A DNA stretch of 64,000 nt, taken from contig OY969812.1 in the NCBI GenBank assembly GCA_963703335.1, positions 2,046,001-2,110,000 of the forward strand. The letters are read 5' to 3'. Under the pieces are notes generated by a model, which saw only the letters and a program-made list of their open reading frames with translations, did no database searches and was not told the origin of the DNA. Each line of letters begins with the position of its first letter. Positions within the stretch are counted from its first letter, which is position 1. Source of the DNA: VRUE01 sp963703335 (lineage in GTDB: Bacteria > Actinomycetota > Thermoleophilia > Solirubrobacterales > 70-9). Position numbers and translations under genes: made by a program. Below, in pieces: positions 55,234 to 64,000 of the stretch.

Positions 55234-57350
55234 ATGGACACGACGCGGAAGCTGGGACCGATCGGGCGGCTGGGACGCTACGCCGCGACCCACAGACGGA
55301 GAGTCTTTTCGCCTGGGCGCTGATCGCCGTGGGCCTCGGGCTGCTGGCGCCCCGGGTCGAGACTGCCCTTTCCGGCGCCGGCTGGGAGGCCAATGGCTCG
55401 GAGTCCGTCCAGACCCGGGACCAGCTCCAGCGCGAGTTCGGCGGCGCAGGCTCCTATGCCTTCCAGGTGACGGTCCACTCCTCCAGGGCCGGTGCGAGTG
55501 CGCCGCGGCTCCAGCGCACCGTGGCCGCGGTTGAACAGGTGCTGACCGCCGACCCCGCGGTCGGCACCGTCATCGCCCCGCACCCCGGCGCATCGATCTC
55601 CACCGATGGCCTGACCGCGATCGTGGTCGGCACCGCCGCCCGCGTGCCGAACGAGATGGTCGCCGCGGCCGATCGCCTCAGGCCCGAGATCGCCGCCGCG
55701 GGGGGACCGGGAATCGAGGCGAACCTGACCGGCGCCGCTGCCATGTGGGCGGACTTCAACGAAGCCAACCGCGAGGCGATGCTGAAGTCGGAGCTGATCT
55801 CCTGGCCGGTGACGCTGGCGATTCTCGTCCTCGCCTTCGGCTCGCTGGTCGCCGCGGGCCTGCCACTGATGCTGACGATCACTGGCCTCGTCGCCTCCGC
55901 CGGCGTTCTCTACCTCGGCAGCCTGATCTCGCCGATCTCGATCTGGGCGATGAACTTCGCGCTGATGTTCGCGCTGGCGCTCGGGATCGATTACGCCCTG
56001 TTCGTCGTCATGCGCTTCCGCGCTGCGCTCGCGCGCGAGCGCAGCGCGGTCGAGGCGGTTGCCGAGACGATGGACAGCGCCGGCAAGGCGGTCCTCTTCT
56101 CCGCCCTCACCGTGCTCGTCTCGATCTCGGCGGTGCTGCTCGTCCCCAGCCCCGCCTTCCGCTCGGTCTCGCTGGGGATCATGGTCTCGGTCCTGTTCGT
56201 GCTGGCGGCAACGCTGACGCTGCTGCCGGCGGTGCTGGCCAAGCTCGGGCCCCGGGTCGACAGGCTGTCCCTGCCCTGGGCCGGCAGCGGCGATCGCGGC
56301 TCGCCGCGGCTCGCTCGTTGGGGGGAACTGCTGTGGCGCCGCCCACTCCTGTTTGGCGGCCTCGCCCTGGTCCTCCTCGTCGGCCTCGCCCTTCCGGCTC
56401 TCAGTCTGAAGACGGGGATGCCGTCGATCAAGGTCGTCCCCAAGGACGACTCCTCGCGAGCCGGCTACCGGCACCTCAGCGCCGCCTTCGGCGCGGGGGC
56501 GCCGGCGACGATTCAAGTCACCGCGCCACGCTCCGCCCGCACGGCGGTGGTCGAGGGGCTGGAAGACGACCCAGGCATCGCTTCCGTCGCCGCCCCGGTT
56601 GCCGGTGCAGGCGACGCGGTCCTGATCGGCGCGGTGCCGACCAACGCTGCCGCGACCAGCGACTTCGGCGACACGGTCGAGCGACTGCGAGACACGCTGC
56701 CCCCGGCCGCGCTGGTTGGCGGCGCGGCAGCCGAGAACCACGATCTCGAGTCGGCGCTGGCGGCGAAGGCGCCGCTGGCGATCGGACTCATCGTCGGGCT
56801 CGGGTTCCTCCTCCTGCTGATTGCTTTCCAGGCGCCACTGGTGGCGGCGATCGCGGTTCTCGCCAACCTGCTCTCGACTGCCGCCGCCTTCGGAGTCGCC
56901 AAGCTGATCTTCCAGGACGGTCACCTGAGCGGCCTGCTCGGCTTCGAATCGCAGGGCTTTCTCGACGCCTGGGGGCCGATCTTCTTCTTCGCGATGATCT
57001 TCGCGATCGCTATGGACTACACCGTCTTCCTGCTCTCCTCAGTGCGGGAACAGTGGGAGCGGACGGGAGACGCCAAGCAGGCGATGGTCGGCGGGCTGGC
57101 CCGCTCGGGGCGCGTCGTCCTCGCCGCCGGCGCGGTGATGGTCGCGGTCTTCTTCACCTTCGCCCTCTCGGGACCGCTGCCGCCGAAGGAGATGGGGGTG
57201 ATCCTCGGCGTCGCCGTCCTCCTCGACACCTTCCCGGTCCGCCTGCTGTTGCTGCCGGTGTTCCTGCGGCTCGCCGGCCAGGCGGCCTGGTCGATGCCTT
57301 CCTGGCTCAACCGCACCCTGCCCGAAGTCCGCTTCGGACACGGCGACTAG
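55234..57350 (+). pseudogene. MMPL/RND-family exporter broken by a frameshift near its N-terminus
   Basis: Translation from the ATG at 55234 (GGAGCTGAA before it) gives MDTTRKLGPIGRLGRYAATH then RRRVF and stops at 55322. The following frame, entered after one extra T in the TTTT run at 55306-55309, reads FAWALIAVGLGLLAPRVETAL and continues open to 57350. The rest is normal MMPL: 12 helices in two halves, ALGIDYALFVVMRFR, and AIAMDYTVFLLSSVREQW. MMPL proteins export lipids or drugs with proton force. A GTG at 55329 could start a version lacking most of the first helix. It may be a true mutation or a sequencing error. Confidence 0.8.
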
Positions 57351-57476
57351 GAGCTTTTGACGCGATTTGGGCCGCTGCTGAGCCGCGGTAGCCACGGCCG
57401 CGAAACCGCTCTAGAAAGGGCTCCTCGGACCAAATTGGATACTGGCGTGGATGCGAAAGGTATCCTCAGCGTTCAA

Positions 57477-58277
57477 ATGGCCCAGTCCATCCAGCCGGTT
57501 CAGGGCCGGCCTAAGCGGTCTTCCGCTGTCTCCCTGGCCGGCTGTAGCAGGCCTGACCGTAACAGCGAGGTACCGCTTTACTTCCAGCTCGCAGCCGCCA
57601 TCAAGGCAATGCTGGAGGTCGGGACCTGGGAGTCCGGCGCCCGCTTTGCCTCCGAACGCGAGCTCGAAGAAGAGTTCAACGTCTCGCGGGCGGTGATCAG
57701 GCCGGCGCTTGACCTCCTCGTCGCCGACGGTGCCATCTTCAGGGTCAAGGGATCGGGTGCCTACGTCGCTCCGCCACGGTGCGAGGTCCAGGTAACCGGG
57801 CTGGTCAGGTTGTCGCTCGAGCGTCACGACGATCTGGCGATCACCGTGCTCAGTTCACGGGAGCGCCGACCCGATCCCACCGTGTCGCACTTCCTCGAGA
57901 TCGAGGATAAGCAGACGCCGATCGCACACGTAACTGCGGTCGTCGACGTCGGCCAGCCATCAGTCTTCCTTATCGATTCCTTCTCCACGGTCTCTCATGT
58001 GCCATGGCTGCTTCCCACCGCGCAGGCGCTTGAGACCGGCGCGAAGCCGCCCAAGCCCAGTGGGCTCGACCTCACCCGCGCCACTGTCTCGATCGAGCAC
58101 ACCTTCTTCAGCGAGTGGGCGTCTTCCCAGGTTGGCGCCACAGCCGGCGATCCGGTCCTGATGGGGCGCTTCGTCCAGTTCGGCCGGCCGCAGGGGTCGC
58201 AGCGGGAGCACCCACTCGAGTTCGCCCGCCTCGTGTACCGAGCCGACATCGCCCAACTCGCCTTCGAGCTCAGCTGA
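57477..58277 (+). CDS. GntR-family regulator with UTRA ligand domain
   Basis: Start at the ATG at 57477; 266 residues. The winged-helix domain has VPLYFQLAAAIKAMLEVGTWESG, FASERELEEEFNVSRAVIRPALDLLVADG and RVKGSGAYVAPP; the C-terminal UTRA-type domain spans about residues 105-265. UTRA regulators (HutC/FadR-like group) sense small acids or sugars. An inverted repeat GGATAC (57437-57442) / GTATCC (57460-57465) lies just before the start and may be its operator. It precedes the Liv-type transporter genes by 42 bases and is a good candidate to control them. Confidence 0.88.
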   Translation: MAQSIQPVQGRPKRSSAVSLAGCSRPDRNSEVPLYFQLAAAIKAMLEVGTWESGARFASERELEEEFNVSRAVIRPALDLLVADGAIFRVKGSGAYVAPPRCEVQVTGLVRLSLERHDDLAITVLSSRERRPDPTVSHFLEIEDKQTPIAHVTAVVDVGQPSVFLIDSFSTVSHVPWLLPTAQALETGAKPPKPSGLDLTRATVSIEHTFFSEWASSQVGATAGDPVLMGRFVQFGRPQGSQREHPLEFARLVYRADIAQLAFELS

Positions 58278-58319
58278 CGCGAGATTTTTTAAGCGCTATG
58301 GAAAGATCAACCGCTTGCC

Positions 58320-59204
58320 ATGACCGAGCTGGGTCAGAACCTGATCGATGCGCTTGCCCTTGGAAGCCTCTACGCGCTGATCGCTCTCGGTATCACCCTC
58401 GTCTACACGGTGATGGGGATGATGAACTTCGCCCACGGCGAGTTCATCATGCTCGCCGCTTACGCCCTGTTCGTCTTCGATGGGCTGCCCTTCGCCGCTG
58501 CGGTCGCGGGCGCGCTGCTGGCTGGGATCGCGATCGCACTGCTTGCCGAGCGCGTGGCTTTTCGGCCTGTCCGTAAGGCCGACCTTTCATCCCAGCTCGT
58601 CACCTCGCTGGCGGTTGCGGCGATTCTCCAGAACGTCGTGACGGCGGCGGTCGACGCCCGTGCCCAATCGGTCGAGACGCCAGCTTCGATCAGTGAATCG
58701 ACCAGCATCGGCAGCATTTCGGTGCCGAACTTGGAGTTCGTCACCCTCGGACTCACGGTGATCGTCCTGGGCGGCCTCGGGTGGCTGCTCTACCGAACCC
58801 GCACCGGGCTGGCGATGCGAGCGGCGGCGGAGAACTTCGACATGGCGCGCCTCCTCGGCGTCCGGGCCAATCGGGTGATTGCGATCGCCTTCGCGATCAG
58901 CGGAGCGCTCGCCGCCGCGGTGGGCGTGTTGCTCGTGATGCAAACCGGCCAGGTGTCGCCCACGATGGGCCTCACCCCAGTCCTGGTCGGGTTCGTGGCG
59001 GTGGTGATCGGCGGCTTCGGCAGGATGTTCGGTGCGGTGATCGGCGGCCTGCTGCTCGGGGCCCTCTCTGCCCTGCTCGGCGCCTACCTCCCTGAGGGAC
59101 TGGTGCCGTTCCGCGACGCGATCGTGTTCACCTTCCCGGTGCTGATCCTGATCTTCAGGCCGCACGGCCTGCTTGGAGGAGAGATCGGAAGGGCTCGGGT
59201 GTGA
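58320..59204 (+). CDS. livH: Branched-chain amino acid-type ABC transporter permease LivH
   Basis: A 294-residue membrane protein with about eight helices: LIDALALGSLYALIALGITLVYTVMGMMNFAHGEFIML is the standard LivH start with the NFAHGEF motif, then MRAAAENFDMARLLGVRANRVI, the EAA-like loop that docks on the ATPases, and GFVAVVIGGFGRMFGAVIGG. It forms one half of the pore. It overlaps the next gene by four bases (GTGA). The system type also carries short-chain amides, urea or aromatic acids, so the substrate is open. Confidence 0.93.
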   Translation: MTELGQNLIDALALGSLYALIALGITLVYTVMGMMNFAHGEFIMLAAYALFVFDGLPFAAAVAGALLAGIAIALLAERVAFRPVRKADLSSQLVTSLAVAAILQNVVTAAVDARAQSVETPASISESTSIGSISVPNLEFVTLGLTVIVLGGLGWLLYRTRTGLAMRAAAENFDMARLLGVRANRVIAIAFAISGALAAAVGVLLVMQTGQVSPTMGLTPVLVGFVAVVIGGFGRMFGAVIGGLLLGALSALLGAYLPEGLVPFRDAIVFTFPVLILIFRPHGLLGGEIGRARV

Positions 59205-61045
59205 GCGGCGCACGATTCCGCTCTCGCCCGTCTCTCGCAGCGTCGTTGCTGTTGCCGTTGGCCCTGATCGCGACTACGACCTTGGTCGGCATGAACGGCA
59301 CGCCCTCCTTCCGAGGCACAGTCACCCTGATCCTCTGCAACCTGATCGTCGTCCTCGGACTGCAGGTCTTCGTCGGCAACAGCGGCGTCTACTCGTTCGG
59401 ACAGCTCGGCTTCGCGACGGCCGGTGCCTACGTTGCGGCGCTCCTCACCTTGCCGGCAGCCTTCGCCCTGCTGCAGACGCCCGGCCTGCCAGGTTTCATC
59501 GCCGACGCTCAACTTGGCTCGCTGCTCTCAACGCTGATCGCCGCAGCAGTCTCCGGGCTCCTCGCGATAGCGGTCGGCCTTCCGTTGATGCGCACCTCCA
59601 CCCTTGCCATCCCGATCTCCACCTTCGCCTTTCTGATTGTCGTCTACAACGTCGTTGCCAACTGGGACCGTGTAACCGGCGGTAGCAGCGGCTTGGTCAA
59701 CATTCCGACGACGACCAGCGTCGAATCGGCCGGGCTCTGGGCAGCTGTGGCTGTCGTCCTCGCGCTCGCATTCAAGTGGTCTTCCAGCGGCTATCGCCTT
59801 CAGGCGACGCGCGAGGACGAGGTGGCTGCTCGCTCGATCGGAATCAACGTCATGCGGGAGCGGCTGATCGCCTTCGGCATCAGCGGGGTGCTGTGCGGAA
59901 TCGGCGGCGCGCTGGCTGTGCACCAGTCCGGTGTTCTCAACCCGACCACCTTCTACTTCGGTGCGACTGTGACGACGATGACGATGCTGGTCGTCGGCGG
60001 TGCCCGTAGCGTCCTTGGAGCGGTGGTCGGGGCAATCGCGATCGCGACGGTGAACGAGATGCTCCGGGGTGTCGAGAACGGAGTCGATCTGTTCGGTGCG
60101 ATCTCGGTCGCGGAGGCGCCAGGTCTCGCTGCGATTGGCCTCGGCCTGATCCTGCTGGCGACGATGATCGCGATGCCGGACGGGCTGACCGGCGGCAGAG
60201 AGGCGGGCGAGCTGCCCTGGATCCGCCAACTGGGCTTGCGGGTCTCCGGGCCGTTGCCGGATTCGCACAGCGCCGTGGCCAGCCGGCCACCGGTCAACCC
60301 TGCGGTGAAAGGCACCCTGCGCGCCGAGGGGATATCGCTCGCTTTTTCCGGCTTGCAGGTCCTCAGGGAAATCGACCTCGAGCTCGAGCCCGGCGAGGCG
60401 CTCGGCCTGATCGGCCCGAACGGCGCCGGCAAGACGACCCTCGTCAACGTCCTCAGCGGGTTTCAAGGGCCCGACTCAGGCACCGTCACGCTGGACGGGG
60501 TCGACGTCACCGGGCGGTCCCCGACGCGCCTCGCCAATGACGGACTGGGCCGCACCTTTCAGGCTGGCCTCCCCTTTCCCCAGCTGACTTGCCTCGAGAG
60601 CGTCGCCGCCGGCGCGATGGGGGTTGGGGTCAGCAGGCGGCGCGCCGCCACCGTCGCAGCCGAGGTGCTCGGTCGCCTGAACCTCCTCGAGCAGGCTGCG
60701 CTGCCCGCCGGCTCCCTCCCCCCGGGAGGCCAGCGCCTCCTGGGGGTCGCTCGCGCTCTCGCCATCCAGCCGCGCTACCTGCTCCTCGACGAGCCCGCCG
60801 CTGGGCTGAACGAAGCCGAAAGCGAGGAGCTGGTCGAGATCCTCCAAAGCGTGCTGGTGGACTTCGGCTGCGGGCTTCTGCTCATCGAGCACGACATGAG
60901 CACCGTCATGAAGCTCTGTCGTCGAGTCCAGGTACTCGACGACGGCATGACTCTGCGGGTCGGGACTCCAGAGGAAGTCCAAGCCGACCCAGCTGTGGTT
61001 GAGGCCTATCTTGGAAGCTCCTTCCTGGTGGCCGCCGATGCTTGA
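59201..61045 (+). CDS. Fused LivM permease-LivG ATPase of a branched-chain-type ABC importer
   Basis: A 614-residue protein with a GTG start. Residues about 1-330 are LivM (helices, GVYSFGQLGFATAGAYVAAL, the docking loop ATREDEVAARSIGINVMRERL, VVGGARSVLGAVVGA). From about 370 comes a full ABC domain: GPNGAGKTTLVNVL (Walker A), LLLDEPAAGLNEAE (Walker B) and LLLIEHDMSTVM (His switch). The ABC signature reads LPPGGQ where LSGGQ is usual, which could weaken ATP hydrolysis. Fusing permease and ATPase fixes their stoichiometry. It overlaps livF by 8 bases. Confidence 0.92.
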   Translation: MSGARFRSRPSLAASLLLPLALIATTTLVGMNGTPSFRGTVTLILCNLIVVLGLQVFVGNSGVYSFGQLGFATAGAYVAALLTLPAAFALLQTPGLPGFIADAQLGSLLSTLIAAAVSGLLAIAVGLPLMRTSTLAIPISTFAFLIVVYNVVANWDRVTGGSSGLVNIPTTTSVESAGLWAAVAVVLALAFKWSSSGYRLQATREDEVAARSIGINVMRERLIAFGISGVLCGIGGALAVHQSGVLNPTTFYFGATVTTMTMLVVGGARSVLGAVVGAIAIATVNEMLRGVENGVDLFGAISVAEAPGLAAIGLGLILLATMIAMPDGLTGGREAGELPWIRQLGLRVSGPLPDSHSAVASRPPVNPAVKGTLRAEGISLAFSGLQVLREIDLELEPGEALGLIGPNGAGKTTLVNVLSGFQGPDSGTVTLDGVDVTGRSPTRLANDGLGRTFQAGLPFPQLTCLESVAAGAMGVGVSRRRAATVAAEVLGRLNLLEQAALPAGSLPPGGQRLLGVARALAIQPRYLLLDEPAAGLNEAESEELVEILQSVLVDFGCGLLLIEHDMSTVMKLCRRVQVLDDGMTLRVGTPEEVQADPAVVEAYLGSSFLVAADA

Positions 61046-61739
61046 GCTGCGCGAGATCCGGGTTGGCTACGGACGCACCGAGGTGGTCCACGGAGTCGAT
61101 CTCAGCGTCGGTCGAGGGGAAGTGATCGGGATGATCGGGCCCAACGGCGGGGGCAAGAGCTCGATCCTGCGGTCGATCTGCGGCCTGGTGCGCCCGACCT
61201 CGGGAGAGGCGGTGTTCGAGAACCGCGTCCTGAATGGAATGGCGCCGGAGCAGATCGCGCGCCTGGGGTTGGCACTGGTGCCCGAGGGCCGGCACATCTT
61301 CAAGACCCTCACCGTGGCGGAGAACCTGCGGCTCGGCGCACGCAGCGAGAACGAGGGCGCCGCCTGGATGGAGCGGACGCTCGAGCGTTTCCCGATCCTC
61401 CGCGAGCGTGCTCACCAGCGTGCCGATCGTCTCTCGGGGGGAGAGCAGCAACAACTCGCGATCGCCCGTGCCTTGCTCGGCAGGCCCAAGCTGCTGATCC
61501 TCGACGAGCCTTCGCTCGGTCTCGCGCCGAAGATGATCGACGTCATCTACGAGCTGCTGGGGGACCTGCGCGACGAAGGGGTGACGATGCTGCTGGTCGA
61601 GCAGAACGCCGCCCGGACGATCGACTTCTCCGATCGCTGCGTCGTGCTCAGCACCGGAAAAGTCCGAGCCCAGGGCTCGCGCAGCGAGTTGCAGCGCAAC
61701 CCCGACGTTCTGCGCGCCTACCTGGGGAGGCAGCCATGA
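61038..61739 (+). CDS. livF: Branched-chain amino acid-type ABC transporter ATP-binding protein LivF
   Basis: Start at the ATG at 61038, overlapping the previous gene; 233 residues. MLELREIRVGYGRTEVVHGVDL, GPNGGGKSSILRSI (Walker A), the LivF-type VPEGRHIFKTLTVAENL, LSGGEQQQLAIARAL (normal signature), LLILDEPSLGLAP, and LLVEQNAARTIDFSDR. The second ATPase of the importer. With a normal signature here and an altered one in the fusion protein, the two ATP sites may be unequal. Confidence 0.95.
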   Translation: MLELREIRVGYGRTEVVHGVDLSVGRGEVIGMIGPNGGGKSSILRSICGLVRPTSGEAVFENRVLNGMAPEQIARLGLALVPEGRHIFKTLTVAENLRLGARSENEGAAWMERTLERFPILRERAHQRADRLSGGEQQQLAIARALLGRPKLLILDEPSLGLAPKMIDVIYELLGDLRDEGVTMLLVEQNAARTIDFSDRCVVLSTGKVRAQGSRSELQRNPDVLRAYLGRQP

Positions 61740-61774
61740 GTAAAAAAAGGCTCTAAAGTAATCGGGTCAGCACG

Positions 61775-62812
61775 ATGCATGGCGAGAGCTCATCTCGAGT
61801 CCCGACCAGCGAGGACGTTTCCCTCGCGCTGCGCCGCTGCTGGCAGCCCGTCGCGAGGCTCCAGGATCTGGAGCGCGCCCCCCAACGGGCAGTGCTCCTC
61901 GGTGAAGCGCTCGCCGTTTTTCTCACCGAGAGCGGGGAGCCGGCCGTAGTGGCAGACCGCTGCGCCCACCGTGGCGCCTCACTTTCGATGGGCAAGGTCG
62001 AAGGCGAGTCGATCCAGTGCCCGTACCACGGCTGGGAGTGGGCGGGCGAAGATGGGGCCTGCACCCGGATCCCGTCGCTTTCCGACCAACGTCAGATCCC
62101 GTCACGCGCCCGGATCCCGGCCTATCCGGCGCGGGCACACTTGGGTCTCGTCTGGACGGTGCTGGAGGAGCCGCTGGGCGACCTGCCCACCCCGCCGTGG
62201 TTCGACGCCGAAGAGTGGACGTGGGGCCACGGCACCCCCTTCGAGCTGCCAGTCGCCTTCGGGCTGATGATCGAGAACTTCCGCGACGTTTCTCACTTCG
62301 CTTTCGTTCACCAGGCCACCCTGGGAGCGATGCCGGAGGTGATCGAGCCGCTTGAGCCAGAACGTCACGGCCTCGAGGTGACGCTTCGCCGAAAGATGGA
62401 ATTCGGCGATGACGCGGAAGCGGTTTGGGGAACGTTGCGAGAAATGGCCTATCACGTGGTTGCCCCCAACTTCACCTCGGCGCGATTGCTCACAGAGGAT
62501 GGCGAGCGCTGCGTGCTCCACGCCGCCCGCGCGATCAGCGCAACCGAGTCGGCGCACTACTGGATCGAGGGAGGCCTCGAGAATTTCGGTCAGGAGCGCC
62601 TCGAGCAAGCTATCGCCTACGACGGGCGCATCTACGCGGAGGACACGGCGATCACCTCGGCAATCGAGCCGCGCGAGCTGCCGCTGGATCCGAACGCAGA
62701 CGTCAGTACTCTCGCCGATCGGTTCACGCTCGCCTATCGGCAGGCGTTCGTCGAGTTCGTCGATCGCGCCCTCGCCGAGCGCTCGGCCCCGGTCGGCGCG
62801 ATCGCCAGTTGA
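61775..62812 (+). CDS. Rieske [2Fe-2S] oxygenase, aromatic ring-hydroxylating/demethylase-like alpha subunit
   Basis: A 345-residue protein. The Rieske site is CAHRGASLSMGKVEGES followed by CPYHGWEW (CxH...CxxH). The mononuclear iron site is ENFRDVSHFAFVHQ, giving D-x2-H-x4-H. This size and layout match VanA-type O-demethylases and related monooxygenases more than the larger ring dioxygenases. It needs a separate reductase, not found here. It lies 35 bases after livF in the same direction, so the imported compound is likely its substrate. Confidence 0.92.
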   Translation: MHGESSSRVPTSEDVSLALRRCWQPVARLQDLERAPQRAVLLGEALAVFLTESGEPAVVADRCAHRGASLSMGKVEGESIQCPYHGWEWAGEDGACTRIPSLSDQRQIPSRARIPAYPARAHLGLVWTVLEEPLGDLPTPPWFDAEEWTWGHGTPFELPVAFGLMIENFRDVSHFAFVHQATLGAMPEVIEPLEPERHGLEVTLRRKMEFGDDAEAVWGTLREMAYHVVAPNFTSARLLTEDGERCVLHAARAISATESAHYWIEGGLENFGQERLEQAIAYDGRIYAEDTAITSAIEPRELPLDPNADVSTLADRFTLAYRQAFVEFVDRALAERSAPVGAIAS

Positions 62813-62832
62813 GAGTCGTCGTTGCGCGTCGC

Positions 62833-64000
62833 CTATTCGCCGTATTCGGGGATGAACCGCGACTCGACTTCCGTGACCAGCTTCGGCTTGCCGTTCGAAT
62901 AGACGTAGACCGGCCACCGCGTCCCGATTGGGAAGTGGTCTGCCTTCGTGTAGCTGACCCTGCCCATGATCGTCGCGCGTGGTTTTGCCTCGAGCGCATC
63001 GGCCAGGACGTTCCCGTCGACGCTGCCCGCTTCTTCGATCGCGCCCAGCATCAGCTGCCCGGCGGCATAGGCCGCCAGCAGGGCGCTCGAAACGTCGGTT
63101 TCCACGCCGGCGCGCCGGAGGCTCTCGAACAGCTTCGCCATTGCCTTGTCAGGCGGGTCGTAGGCCGAGCCGTTCGAGGTCACGTAGATGTTCTCGGTGT
63201 CCGGGATGCCCTTCAGCCAGAAGATGCCGTCGAAGGAGGCGGGTCCGAGGATCGGGACGTCGATCCCGGCAGCGCGGATCTGCTTTATTGCCGCGGCGCC
63301 CCCAGGCGGGTAGGAGCACATCACCACGGCGTCGGCGTCGGCGCTTCGCAGCTCGCTGACCTGGCTCGCGATCGACTCGTCGCTGTTCTCGAAATCGACC
63401 GAGCCCGCGATCGTGCCGCCGAGCTTCTCCCAGGTCTGCTCGAAGGCCGAGCAGTCGACTTTGCCATAGATCAGCGAGGTGTCGCGGAAGAGGAACGGAC
63501 GCCTAATGCCCCTGTCGTCCAGGAACGAAGCCCCGCCGCTGGCTTCGCTGAGGAGGCTCGGGTTCGAGCTGAAGGAAAGGCGACCGGTCGTCGGAGGTCC
63601 CCAACCGGGTTCGTTGGCGATGGAGAAGTTCAGCTTGTTGTGTTCCTCGGCGAGCGGCGAGCCGGCTGCCGCGGTCAGCGCCTCACCGCTGAAAAAGAGG
63701 ACATCGGCCCCTTCTTCGATCACCTTCTGAACCGCCAATACGGCTTGCTGAGGGTCCGAACGGGTGTCGGCTTGAATCACCCGCACCTTGTGCCCTTTGA
63801 TCCCGCCACGGGCGTTGGTTTCTTTCACCAGCTGTTCGACGGCGGCAAAGGTGGCGTCGTAGGGCACCAAATAGCCGGTCTTGGCGATCGCGGCGCCGAT
63901 CACGATTTCTTCCGGCAGGCCGGTCGCGGGCGACTCGCTCGCGCTGCCGCTACTGCCGCAGCCAGTCAGGGCCGCCAGCGCGATTGCCAGCAGGGCGAGA
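62833..64000 (-). CDS. livK: Branched-chain amino acid-type ABC substrate-binding lipoprotein LivK (N-terminus beyond window)
   Basis: Open on the minus strand from 62833 to the window end at 64000, so the first residues of the signal peptide are missing. The visible start reads LALLAIALAALTGCGSS, a lipobox (LTGC), followed by a Ser/Gly/Glu-rich linker and IVIGAAIAKTGYLVPYDATFAAVEQLVKE in two lobes of a type I periplasmic-binding fold (ADAVVMCSYPPGGAAAIKQIR, DVPILGPASFDG). It should capture the substrate outside the membrane for LivH/LivMG/LivF. It is convergent with the Rieske gene, with a 20-base gap. Confidence 0.93.
   Translation of the reverse strand, partial: LALLAIALAALTGCGSSGSASESPATGLPEEIVIGAAIAKTGYLVPYDATFAAVEQLVKETNARGGIKGHKVRVIQADTRSDPQQAVLAVQKVIEEGADVLFFSGEALTAAAGSPLAEEHNKLNFSIANEPGWGPPTTGRLSFSSNPSLLSEASGGASFLDDRGIRRPFLFRDTSLIYGKVDCSAFEQTWEKLGGTIAGSVDFENSDESIASQVSELRSADADAVVMCSYPPGGAAAIKQIRAAGIDVPILGPASFDGIFWLKGIPDTENIYVTSNGSAYDPPDKAMAKLFESLRRAGVETDVSSALLAAYAAGQLMLGAIEEAGSVDGNVLADALEAKPRATIMGRVSYTKADHFPIGTRWPVYVYSNGKPKLVTEVESRFIPEYGE

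Noticed and set aside
55306..55309. Programmed ribosomal frameshift in the MMPL gene
   Set aside because: A -1 slip would move Phe-tRNA from TTT to CTT, a first-position mismatch, and there is no adjacent stimulatory structure; an indel explains it better.
55278..56924. 548-codon minus-strand frame opposite the MMPL gene
   Set aside because: Composition is charged and repetitive (many Arg, Asp, Glu, Gly), and the plus-strand frame is an unmistakable membrane transporter.

Overview
The window is high-GC DNA with actinobacterial habits: frequent GTG and TTG starts, four-base start/stop overlaps between genes, many genes with a TAnnnT box only 6-10 bases before the start codon (leaderless-looking), a CIRCE-controlled groESL pair, a 7Fe ferredoxin, and several secreted proteins of the type common in soil Thermoleophilia/Solirubrobacterales. 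That lineage is an inference from gene content and style; no rRNA is present to settle it.

Layout. (1) Bases 1-21562 are a cell-surface polysaccharide locus. A long minus-strand operon (11264 down past base 1) carries two GT2 glycosyltransferases, a Wzy-like polymerase, a Wzx-like flippase, two more glycosyltransferases, a GDP-mannose 3,5-epimerase-like enzyme, an unassigned protein and two CDP-paratose-2-epimerase-like SDRs. Divergent to it is a full dTDP-L-rhamnose set (rmlA-rmlD-rmlB-rmlC), then a VapBC toxin-antitoxin pair. A second minus-strand operon (19917 to 15544) holds an O-antigen-ligase-like protein with TPRs, a polyprenyl glycosylphosphotransferase and a GT2 enzyme. A secreted membrane-anchored protein and a secreted GH-A clan glycoside hydrolase follow. 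Together these supply activated sugars, start the chain on a lipid carrier, extend, flip, polymerise, attach and perhaps trim a rhamnose-containing polymer. (2) Bases 21580-41748 are mostly housekeeping: the giant helicase Lhr, carrying two inverted copies of a 96-bp palindromic element in frame, a MazF-type toxin-antitoxin pair, a Crp/Fnr regulator, an RTX-type repeat protein, groES-groEL, a second glycoside hydrolase, an atypical SDR, ferredoxin, Mrp, secreted proteins, cyclophilin, a potassium channel and an O-methyltransferase. (3) Bases 41776-44794 are a small tRNA-Ser(UGA)-targeted island bounded by a perfect 60-bp direct repeat. It holds an RNase H, a DUF429 RNase-H-like protein, a HicB-like protein and two unknowns, but no integrase. 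(4) Bases 44918-57350 carry an MFS transporter, an aldonolactone oxidase with a PLP fold-III enzyme, tRNA-Ser(GCU) followed by a strongly structured non-coding stretch with a terminator, a P450, pyruvate kinase, an enoyl-CoA hydratase, a hotdog thioesterase, tRNA-Arg(ACG) with a HEPN/nucleotidyltransferase pair, and an ArsR-controlled MMPL exporter broken by a frameshift. (5) Bases 57477-64000 hold a GntR/UTRA regulator, a branched-chain-amino-acid-type ABC importer (LivH, a fused LivM-LivG, LivF, and LivK on the other strand) and a Rieske oxygenase, which looks like an uptake-plus-oxidation module for an unknown carboxylate or aromatic compound.

The strongest unusual signals are the in-frame palindromic repeat pair inside lhr (comparable in principle to Rickettsia palindromic elements), the tRNA-Ser island without an integrase, and the structured RNA candidate at about 48.87-49.16 kb.
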